A stretch of 32,863 nucleotides of DNA from Anaerolineae bacterium (GTDB taxonomy: Bacteria; Chloroflexota; Anaerolineae; 4572-78; J111). The stretch's first letter is position 1. Each line of letters begins with the position of its first letter. The translations under genes were made by a program, and so were the position numbers. Location: contig JAFGNV010000221.1 in NCBI GenBank assembly GCA_016926805.1, forward strand, positions 1 to 32,863, read 5' to 3'. Of the stretch, positions 24,527-31,688 are shown piece after piece. The notes below the pieces were generated by a model that searched no databases, was not told where the DNA came from, and saw only the letters and a program-made list of their open reading frames with translations.

Positions 24527-24549
24527 GGTTTGAAAAGACATAAAAATGT

Positions 24550-24588
24550 TTACAAAATGGTTACAATTCGGCGATGCGGCCGTAATCT
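24550..24588 (+). promoter_or_regulatory. PhoP-box-like direct repeat with possible -10
   Basis: TTACAA occurs at 24550-24555 and 24561-24566, exactly 11 bp apart, the spacing bound by PhoB/PhoP-type dimers. TAATCT at 24583-24588 could be the -10, 16 nt after the second repeat. AAGGAGGG (24636-24643) and ATG 24651 follow. Binding by the adjacent regulator is inference. Confidence 0.42.
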
Positions 24589-24650
24589 AGGTATGCTAAT
24601 CTACCAGCAGGAATAATAAAAACGCCATCTATCTCAAGGAGGGTTACTTG

Positions 24651-25883
24651 ATGCGCACCAAACACCTGCTTGTTGCGCCGGGGATGACTCTGGCGCTGAT
24701 GCTCATTTGCGTGTTTACTTTACAATTATTTGCCGCTCAAACTGACGTTCAAGCCGAACCTTGTACCGGCCAGACAAGCATGGCCCCGGCAGAGGTCGAG
24801 GCCGATTGGAGTTACCTGCCGGTCCAAATTGGGGCAGCCGACGTTAGTAACGGCGATTTTGAAGGCGGCACTAGCGTGTGGACTGAATACTCGGCGCTAG
24901 GCTGGCCGCTTATTGTCACCTCAACCATCTTGCCGGTAACGCCTCACAGTGGTGATTGGGCGGTGTGGTTGGGTGGCGATGATGATGAAGTATCTACTAT
25001 TTCACAAACTGTCGCCATTACCATCGGGGAATCGACCCTGAGCTATTGGCAGTGGATTGATTCTGAAGATATATGTGGCAATGACTTTGGCCAGGTTCTC
25101 ATCAATAATACCCAGGTATACAGTATCAGTCTCTGTGATGCAACCAACACCAATGATTGGGTCAACAGAACCCTAGACTTGAGCGCCTATATCGGCCAGA
25201 ACGTTGACTTACAATTTCGCGCCGAAACGAATGGCAACCTCAACAGCAATCTTTTTATTGATGACGTATCCCTGGGACAGGAGAATTACGTTTATTTGCC
25301 TATTATTGGCAGAAATTCTTGCGGTTTCTACTATTTTGACGATTTCAGTGATCCCAACAGTGGGTGGTTTGTGGTAGATGATTCAGAACGAACGTATGCG
25401 TATCTGAATGGGGAATTTCAGATGTTACTCAAAAAGGACGACTATCATTATTTTTTGACGCCTGACCTGGTTTTACCCGGCAACTACCGCATTGAAGTGG
25501 ATGTCTATCAACCCTCAAATTCCCAGGATCATGGATTGGTATTTGGCACTCGCCAAAATGGCGATGCATGGGAAACCTACCAATTTTTGGTGTATCCTCC
25601 TACTCAGGAATATTTTTTGGTAAAAAGATATATGAACGGCACCTGGGTAACATTGATAAATTGGACGTACAACCCAGAAATTTACCAGGATACGCCCAAT
25701 CATCTTCGCGTTGACCGGGTGGGCACGCTTATCCGTCTATATATCAACAACGTCCAGGTAGGTTCAGTCACCGATGCCAGTTTTACCGGCGCCGGGCGTG
25801 ATGCCGGGTTGCGAGTTTACAGCGGCGATAGCGCGCCGGTAGACACCCGCTTTGATAATTTCCGCGCCACCTGCCTACCATAA
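24651..25883 (+). CDS. Secreted two-domain beta-sandwich protein
   Basis: A 410-residue protein. Residues 1-35 are a signal peptide ending DVQA. Residues about 66-205 are a jelly-roll carbohydrate-binding-like domain (NGDFEGG, then WQWIDSED, FIDDVSLG). VYLPIIGRN (214-222) joins it to a concanavalin/laminin-G-like domain (228-410) starting FDDFSDPNSGW and ending DTRFDNFRATC. The second domain is the same kind as two copies in the kinase ectodomain at 29284 and 30745. Ligand unknown; glycan binding is a guess from fold. ATG 24651 has AAGGAGGG 7 nt upstream. It lies 40 nt before the lipoprotein gene and probably shares its transcript. Confidence 0.82.
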   Translation: MRTKHLLVAPGMTLALMLICVFTLQLFAAQTDVQAEPCTGQTSMAPAEVEADWSYLPVQIGAADVSNGDFEGGTSVWTEYSALGWPLIVTSTILPVTPHSGDWAVWLGGDDDEVSTISQTVAITIGESTLSYWQWIDSEDICGNDFGQVLINNTQVYSISLCDATNTNDWVNRTLDLSAYIGQNVDLQFRAETNGNLNSNLFIDDVSLGQENYVYLPIIGRNSCGFYYFDDFSDPNSGWFVVDDSERTYAYLNGEFQMLLKKDDYHYFLTPDLVLPGNYRIEVDVYQPSNSQDHGLVFGTRQNGDAWETYQFLVYPPTQEYFLVKRYMNGTWVTLINWTYNPEIYQDTPNHLRVDRVGTLIRLYINNVQVGSVTDASFTGAGRDAGLRVYSGDSAPVDTRFDNFRATCLP

Positions 25884-25923
25884 ACTGGCTTGACCAAAAA
25901 TTATCAAAAAACAGGAGACAACC

Positions 25924-27075
25924 ATGAAAAAATCGTACCATCTAATCATTATGCTACTAACGGCTTCACTTTTGGCGGCTTGCGGCGGCGCGCCCACCCC
26001 CAATGTCGAGGCGACGGTGCAGGCGGCTCTGGCGGCCACTCAAACCGCGCAGCCAACCGACACGCCTTCCCCAACCAATACCCCTCTCCCGACCAACACG
26101 CCCCTGCCGCCAACAGCTACCCCCACCCAGACGCCCACCCTGACCCCCACTCCCCGCCCCCCGACGGCCACGCCGGCCAACACCCCCACCCCCAGGCCAA
26201 CCGCATTATCCCAGAATCCAACGCCTGTGCCCACGGATAGGGCTGAAATATATCTTTCTCAATTCCAGCCAAAGCTTATCGAGTTACCCTTTGGAGAGTA
26301 TTCGGTTGGGAAGTTTGCCTTTACGTCACCCTATCCAGAAGATCCGATCCGAAAAGGTGACCCTATTACCGTTCATGGCATCAGATATTCTCACGGCATA
26401 TTTGCTCACGCTCCATCTAGGTTGGTATACGAAATAGACGGTAACTTTGAGCAATTATCCGCAACACTTGGCTTAGAGGAATCGATCAATAACGGGGTTA
26501 GCTGTGGCGATGGTGTCAATTTCATTGTTCTTTTAGATGGCGAAGAGATTTATCGTAGCAACAGACTTTACGGCGGGTCTGAGCCAGTTGATATTTTACT
26601 TCCAATTGCTGGAGGGAATGAATTGACCTTAATCGTCGAAGATGGCGGCCATGATAACTTTGACTGTGATTGGGGTATCTGGGGCGACCCTCGTCTACTT
26701 GCCCATGAACAGGGGCAGGCAGCCGCAACGCCGCGGCCCACAGCCACACCGTTACCCGCAGCGCCGCCTACGCCCACGGCCGCCCCGGCGGTGGCCCCCT
26801 CTGGTTTTGATATTCCCCCCGGCAAGGCTCTATTTGTCTTTTACAATTATACTGACGTGGATTGGAATATTGACATTGGACCATACTTTTTACAGGTTCC
26901 GGCCAATAAACCCGGCCAGGAGTATGCCTTGGCTACCCTGGTCATTGACCCAGGTACATACACCTGGCAAGCGCACTCACCGGGCGGCGGCTGGTATATT
27001 ACCAATGCCCAGGGCGGCAAATCGTTTGACTTCACCGTAGCCGCAGGGGAAGTGAATATCGAAAGCGTGCGGTAA
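25924..27075 (+). CDS. Lipoprotein with NPCBM domain
   Basis: A 383-residue protein. The lipobox LLAAC puts the lipidated Cys at position 20. A Thr/Pro-rich linker (39-105) leads to an NPCBM/NEW2-type galactose-binding-like domain (about 115-265: RYSHGIFAHAPSRLVYEIDG, CDWGIWGDPRLL). A second Pro/Ala/Thr linker (268-300) precedes a C-terminal beta domain (about 303-383) with LFVFYNYTDVDWNIDIG and PGTYTWQAHSPGGGWYI. NPCBM domains accompany glycoside hydrolases and bind sugars, but there is no catalytic domain here, so it may be a surface sugar-binding or sensor partner of neighbouring proteins. AGGAGA at 25913-25918 is 5 nt before the ATG. Only a weak AT-rich hairpin follows; the next gene has its own promoter. 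Confidence 0.87.
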   Translation: MKKSYHLIIMLLTASLLAACGGAPTPNVEATVQAALAATQTAQPTDTPSPTNTPLPTNTPLPPTATPTQTPTLTPTPRPPTATPANTPTPRPTALSQNPTPVPTDRAEIYLSQFQPKLIELPFGEYSVGKFAFTSPYPEDPIRKGDPITVHGIRYSHGIFAHAPSRLVYEIDGNFEQLSATLGLEESINNGVSCGDGVNFIVLLDGEEIYRSNRLYGGSEPVDILLPIAGGNELTLIVEDGGHDNFDCDWGIWGDPRLLAHEQGQAAATPRPTATPLPAAPPTPTAAPAVAPSGFDIPPGKALFVFYNYTDVDWNIDIGPYFLQVPANKPGQEYALATLVIDPGTYTWQAHSPGGGWYITNAQGGKSFDFTVAAGEVNIESVR

Positions 27076-27194
27076 AACCCCTGCTTTTCCAAGAAAAATA
27101 AGACTAAACTCATCAAAATGTAGCGCCCTAAATTGTATGGAACTTTGGTCGTCCAATAAATCCGTATTATCCGCGTCCCATTGAAATGGTGATG

Positions 27195-27223
27195 TGGGAA
27201 TTTTGATGCGCATTTGGTATAAT
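27195..27223 (+). promoter_or_regulatory. Extended -10 promoter of the Ser/Thr kinase gene
   Basis: Perfect TATAAT at 27218-27223 preceded by TGG (extended -10). The -35 position (27195-27200, TGGGAA) is poor, as is usual with extended -10 promoters. The start near 27230 leaves a leader of about 12-14 nt holding GGGGAGG. Confidence 0.62.
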
Positions 27224-27243
27224 CAAGTTTGGGGAGGTGTATG

Positions 27244-30200
27244 ATGTCAAACTTAATCGGCAAAACATTAGGCCCGTATCGGATTATCGAACAAATTGGC
27301 CTGGGCGGCATGGCCACTGTCTTCAAAGCCTACCAGCCTTCGATGGAACGTTACGTGGCGCTTAAAGTTCTCTCCACCCATCTCAGCCAGACGCCCACCT
27401 TTGTCAAACGCTTTCAGCAAGAAGCCAAAGTCATTGCCAAACTGGAGCACCTGCACATTCTGCCGGTGTACGACCACGGCGAAGAGGACGATTACCTTTA
27501 CCTGGTCATGCGCTTCATTGAGGCCGGCACGCTCAAAGACCGGCTGCTGCGCGGGGCCTTATCATTGGAGGAAACGCGGCGGGTGGTGAACCAGATAGGA
27601 TCGGCCCTGGAATATGCCCACCAACTGGGCGTAATTCACCGTGACCTGAAGCCGAGCAATATCTTGATCGACCACCAAGGCGATTGTTACCTGACCGATT
27701 TTGGTATAGCTAAAATGGTCGAAGGTTCGCTCAACCTGACCGGGTCGAACGTGATTGGCACACCGCAGTACATGGCCCCGGAACAGGGCGAGTCGGTTAA
27801 AGTGGACGAACGGGCCGATATTTACGCCATGGGCGTGGTTATTTACGAGATGGTCACCGGCCGGCTGCCTTTTGACGCCGAAACGCCATTTGCGGTGGTG
27901 ATGAAGCATTTAACCGAACCGCTGCCGCTGCCGCGCAGCCTCCGGCCTGACCTGCCGGAAGAGGTGGAGCGGGTGATTCTCAGGGCCTTAGCCAAGCACC
28001 CGGCGGACCGTTACCAGACTATGCGCGACCTGGTGACTGCTTTTGACCAGGCGACCCAGGCTGCACCGGCCGATGCGCGGGCAGCAGCGCCGGCGCCATT
28101 GGCAACAGGTGAGGCCAGTGCGGCAACTGGAACATCCTCAACTGGCCCTATCCCCACCCAGCCGCTACGAGTGACCCTGCCGCCGTTATGGATAGTAGCC
28201 GCCGCCGGGTTGGGTTTGCTTGTGCTGGTGGTGGCCGGGCTGATCTTAAGCCAGGTGCCGGGCCAGGTGACAATCAGCGGCGGCCAGGTGCAGGTGGTAT
28301 TGTCTACAGAAATAGTCACGCCGCCTGGCGAAGGCATGATTCTGGCCACGCCCACGGCGGTGAAGGCAACTATCGCCGCGCCTGGGCCGACATCCACGTC
28401 AACCGCAACAGCTATCACTACGCCTACGCCTACGCCAACACCCACACCAACCGCCACGAGCACGCCAATTCCACTGCCTCCTGGCTACGTCTCACCCGGC
28501 GCGCCGCCAACTGAGGGTCGTATTCTGGAATCCTGCGAACGTATTGGCCCTGACACCGGCTTGTGTATTTTCCCCTACCGGAGCGGCACGCACACCGCCA
28601 TCCTCCAAGACGCCGATCTTTATCTCCACAATGGCGACCATTTCTCTTGGAATCCTGACGGGAAACAGATTGCCTTCGCTGCTGCCACCGCCCCGGACGC
28701 AGGGCCTCAAATCTACATTGTCAACGCCGATGGCGCTGGCCTGACGCAAATCACGTTTGACGGCGATTATAACCATCAACCATCCTGGAGTCCGGACGGT
28801 GAGTGGATTGCGTTCACGCATGGCGCAGACTTGGCCATCGTGCGCCCCGACGGTTCCGACCTGACCATCATCCATCGTCGGATTGGCGGTCGGCCATGTA
28901 TCCTCGAACCCCACTGGTCGCCCGACAGCCAGTGGCTTGTTGGTTATGCGGATGTCAACGGTTGCCCCGACGTCTTTCCGGTGACGCGCGAGGTGTGGGT
29001 CTTCTCCCGTGACGGCCAGACTGTCCGCGTTGTCACCCCACCTATGATTCACCAGGATGCCTCCTTCAAAGTGGGCAGCCTCGGCTTCAGCCCGGACGGT
29101 ACGCAGGTGATCTACATTGACGAAGAGGGTCGCCATCGCATTGTGCGCGCCGATGGCTCCACCGAGCCGGAGTTTCTCACTGATTGGCCTGACTGGTGGA
29201 ATCATAATTTCTATCCGCAGTGGGCTGGTGAGAACGCCGCGGCTACTTCTGTTCCAGAAACACAGGCCGAGCAGTCTCGCGCCTTCGCCGAGCCAATCCT
29301 GGCCGCCATCGCCAACCATCCACCGGATTTTCAGGATGACTTCAGCGACCCGACAAGCGGTTGGGAATCGGGGGCTATTGCCGACCAAAGCGGTTGGGAG
29401 GAAGGCGAACGTGGCTACGCCGACGGGGAATACTATATCACCGTCCCAGCTGCCAAACTCCGCCCCCAAAAACCAGACATGGCGATGACCTGCGCCGGCA
29501 GTCATCCAATCAATCAGCAACCTTACTCTGATATGGTGTTGGAAGTCGAGGGGCGATTTGTCCAGGCTGGGGAAGGCAATTGGAGTGTCAATTTCCGACA
29601 GTGGCACGAGCCCGCTACAGGCGCGGAAGGGAAGTATCACGTGATGTTCGAATCGGGCGTTAATGTCAGGATAGACAAAAGGCTTTTTACACCAAGCGCC
29701 ACTGGCGCGGAGGGCCAAGAGAGGCATTGGAACCTGTCTGAAAGGCAAGGGCTGCCGGTACAGGCAGACTCCAAGCCGAACCGCCTGCAAATTATTGCCA
29801 TCGGCCCGCAAATCGCCGTCTACGTGAACGGCGAACCAACCTTGTTTGGAACCGACCCCAACTTCGACGAGCAGTCCGGGAGTGGTTTGTTCGACCTGGT
29901 AATCTGCAATCTCGGCGACACGCCGATGGAAGCCCGCTGGGACAACCTCAAAATCTGGGACATCTCGGACCTGGAGTTGCCCACGACCTCACCGGCTGGT
30001 CCTACCGCCGATACCTACATCACCACCGATAGCGCCTGGAAGTTTAGCGAACAGCTTTCAGCGGGCTGGGAGCAGCTGGCCTATGATGACTCCGGCTGGG
30101 CCACGCCTGATAGCCGGCTCTGCCAGGACCTTTGGGGTTTGAACGCCGCTTGTTTGTGGGAGAAGCCGTATCGCTACATCCCGAATCACGCCCTGTATTT

Positions 30201-31353
30201 CCGCCAGGCGTTCAACTTGGCCCAAGTTCCGCCGCACGCGCGACTGGTTACATTAGCAGATGACGATGTAGACATTTACGTTAATGGTCAACGGGCGTTG
30301 CAAGACGACACGGGGGGCATCAGTTGGTGGGAAACAGACATAACCAGCCTGCTGCAACCAGGCTCCAATGTCCTGGCCTTGCGGGGAGTGGACACTGGAG
30401 AAGGCACGGCCTTCGTGCAAGCAGCTTTAGGTCTATGTGAGCAAACAGAAGACAAGTATCAACCGATTGTAGAGATAATGAATCATTGGGAAGACTGGTT
30501 CGACGGCCAGGTATACCTTGAAGCCGTGGATGCCCCGTGTGACTCCGGCGTCGTCGAAGTGGCTTACCGGGTGGATGGAGGCGAGTGGCAAACTGTAGAA
30601 CGGCATAAGGTTTTCCAATTGCCGCCAGGCGAGCACGATGTTGAAGCCCGCGCCCTTGATGGCGCCGGTCGGCAGGGGTTTGACAAAGGGCATTTCCGCA
30701 TCGGCCAGCCGCTGGCCACCCCCGCCCCTAACCCAGGCCAGGCCTTTGTTGAGCCAATCCTGGCTGCTATCAAAGACCGCCCACCGGATTACCAGGATGA
30801 TTTCAGCGATCCTGCCAGCGGCTGGGATATTGGTCAGTCTGAGCGGGGGGAAGTAGGGTACAAGGACGGCAAATACTTTATCCTGTCAACATCCACTTCC
30901 GATGCCAATGGTGATTGGGGTAGCCGTGTCTTTTCCGATTTTGTCCTGGAAGTGGATGTCCAATATGTTTCCGGTGAGGCCGGGATATGGTTTGTAATCT
31001 TAAGGGATTGGCGAAAATCTACCCCCCCACCTGGATTTTACGGCATCGAAAGTTTCCTCAACGAGGACTTAGTACGATTATGTAAATGGGGTGGCGGTTA
31101 TGGTTATACAAGACTCGTTTCATCCCCTCCTAATGTGAGAAAGCCGGATTATGAAACAAACCAGGTGATGGCCATCCTCAAAGGAAACCAACTGGCGTTC
31201 TATATCAATGGGCAGCCAGCCGGTTTAGTGACCGATGACACATTTAGTAAAGGTACTATTGGCCTGGCAGCCGGCACAAGTAGTGACACCCCGTTGGAGG
31301 TACATTATGACAACCTCAAAGTGTGGGACATATCGGACCTATCGCTGCCGTAG
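27244..31353 (+). CDS. Transmembrane Ser/Thr protein kinase with PD40 and glycan-binding-like ectodomain
   Basis: A 1369-residue protein. Kinase domain 12-272: Gly loop IGLGGMATVF, Lys41, HRDLKPSN with Asp134, TDFG with Asp152, GTPQYMAPEQ; it is a PknB-type (Hanks) kinase with all key residues. A Pro/Ala linker and one TM helix (315-335) follow. Outside: a Thr/Pro linker (about 385-412), TolB/PD40-like beta-propeller blades (about 460-665, repeated WSPDGxWIAF), concanavalin-like module 1 (681-914), a GH2-type jelly-roll (about 920-1066, DDDVDIYVNGQ), an Ig-like domain (1073-1156), and module 2 (1167-1369). The modules begin DDFSDPxSGW and end DNLKxWDISDLxLP. It probably senses an envelope or sugar signal. 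ATG 27244 (GGAGG 6 nt upstream) was preferred; ATG 27241 is adjacent. Confidence 0.93.
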   Translation: MSNLIGKTLGPYRIIEQIGLGGMATVFKAYQPSMERYVALKVLSTHLSQTPTFVKRFQQEAKVIAKLEHLHILPVYDHGEEDDYLYLVMRFIEAGTLKDRLLRGALSLEETRRVVNQIGSALEYAHQLGVIHRDLKPSNILIDHQGDCYLTDFGIAKMVEGSLNLTGSNVIGTPQYMAPEQGESVKVDERADIYAMGVVIYEMVTGRLPFDAETPFAVVMKHLTEPLPLPRSLRPDLPEEVERVILRALAKHPADRYQTMRDLVTAFDQATQAAPADARAAAPAPLATGEASAATGTSSTGPIPTQPLRVTLPPLWIVAAAGLGLLVLVVAGLILSQVPGQVTISGGQVQVVLSTEIVTPPGEGMILATPTAVKATIAAPGPTSTSTATAITTPTPTPTPTPTATSTPIPLPPGYVSPGAPPTEGRILESCERIGPDTGLCIFPYRSGTHTAILQDADLYLHNGDHFSWNPDGKQIAFAAATAPDAGPQIYIVNADGAGLTQITFDGDYNHQPSWSPDGEWIAFTHGADLAIVRPDGSDLTIIHRRIGGRPCILEPHWSPDSQWLVGYADVNGCPDVFPVTREVWVFSRDGQTVRVVTPPMIHQDASFKVGSLGFSPDGTQVIYIDEEGRHRIVRADGSTEPEFLTDWPDWWNHNFYPQWAGENAAATSVPETQAEQSRAFAEPILAAIANHPPDFQDDFSDPTSGWESGAIADQSGWEEGERGYADGEYYITVPAAKLRPQKPDMAMTCAGSHPINQQPYSDMVLEVEGRFVQAGEGNWSVNFRQWHEPATGAEGKYHVMFESGVNVRIDKRLFTPSATGAEGQERHWNLSERQGLPVQADSKPNRLQIIAIGPQIAVYVNGEPTLFGTDPNFDEQSGSGLFDLVICNLGDTPMEARWDNLKIWDISDLELPTTSPAGPTADTYITTDSAWKFSEQLSAGWEQLAYDDSGWATPDSRLCQDLWGLNAACLWEKPYRYIPNHALYFRQAFNLAQVPPHARLVTLADDDVDIYVNGQRALQDDTGGISWWETDITSLLQPGSNVLALRGVDTGEGTAFVQAALGLCEQTEDKYQPIVEIMNHWEDWFDGQVYLEAVDAPCDSGVVEVAYRVDGGEWQTVERHKVFQLPPGEHDVEARALDGAGRQGFDKGHFRIGQPLATPAPNPGQAFVEPILAAIKDRPPDYQDDFSDPASGWDIGQSERGEVGYKDGKYFILSTSTSDANGDWGSRVFSDFVLEVDVQYVSGEAGIWFVILRDWRKSTPPPGFYGIESFLNEDLVRLCKWGGGYGYTRLVSSPPNVRKPDYETNQVMAILKGNQLAFYINGQPAGLVTDDTFSKGTIGLAAGTSSDTPLEVHYDNLKVWDISDLSLP
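29284..29985 (+). repeat. Ectodomain module copy 1 in the kinase gene
   Basis: Encodes FAEPILAAIANHPPDFQDD at its start and DNLKIWDISDLELP at its end. It is homologous to 30745-31350 over the whole length; the internal sequence has diverged considerably, so the duplication is old or under different selection in its middle. Confidence 0.75.
30745..31350 (+). repeat. Ectodomain module copy 2 in the kinase gene
   Basis: Starts FVEPILAAIKDRPPDYQDD and ends DNLKVWDISDLSLP, which is also the protein C-terminus. It pairs with 29284-29985. The edges are more alike than the core. Confidence 0.75.
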
Positions 31354-31379
31354 CCTGGGTGCATCTCAAATTTTAGGCA

Positions 31380-31410
31380 GACCCTAAAGGTTTTTGAAAT
31401 CTTTAGGGTC
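31380..31410. repeat. Stem-loop of the CCTAAAGG family downstream of the kinase gene
   Basis: GACCCTAAAG (31380-31389) pairs perfectly with CTTTAGGGTC (31401-31410); the loop can pair further (G-U, then TTT/AAA), giving a stem of about 14 bp with loop TTG. It begins 27 nt after the kinase stop and may stabilise or end the transcript, though no T-run follows. It is related to 22373-22420. Confidence 0.75.
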
Positions 31411-31508
31411 TATTGCCAAAAAATGGGATAGCCCCCCTCACCGTCCCAATTCGAACGCGCCAGAGTCAAAAAGATATAGACATTCAGAAACGGAATTTGA
31501 ATTTTTGC

Positions 31509-31543
31509 CAAGTAGGGACAGGACAATGTCCTGTCCCTACTTG
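31509..31543. repeat. Perfect palindrome of the GTAGGGACAG family
   Basis: A 35-nt perfect palindrome around A31526, with core AAGTAGGGACAGGACA on one side and its complement on the other. Same family as 22448-22478. The rest of the 31354-31688 gap holds no gene I can support; an ORF drawn across it is an artefact of the palindromes. Confidence 0.85.
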
Positions 31544-31688
31544 CTCAAAAAACAAAGGCTAAATTGGTCAGGCCCCCTGGCTGTGCTACAATTCGACCAT
31601 CTCCGGGCAATATCCTGGCCCTCATCCGGACCGTCCGGAACGCTGCCGGTTTTCCTTTGGCAACCGGCAAAATCATTGTTAAACGCCG

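Noticed and set aside
28492..29811. Long minus-strand open frame (about 439 codons) opposite the kinase ectodomain
   Set aside because: The plus-strand frame is continuous with clear kinase, PD40 and module signatures. The antisense product has no recognisable domain and reflects GC-rich codon usage.
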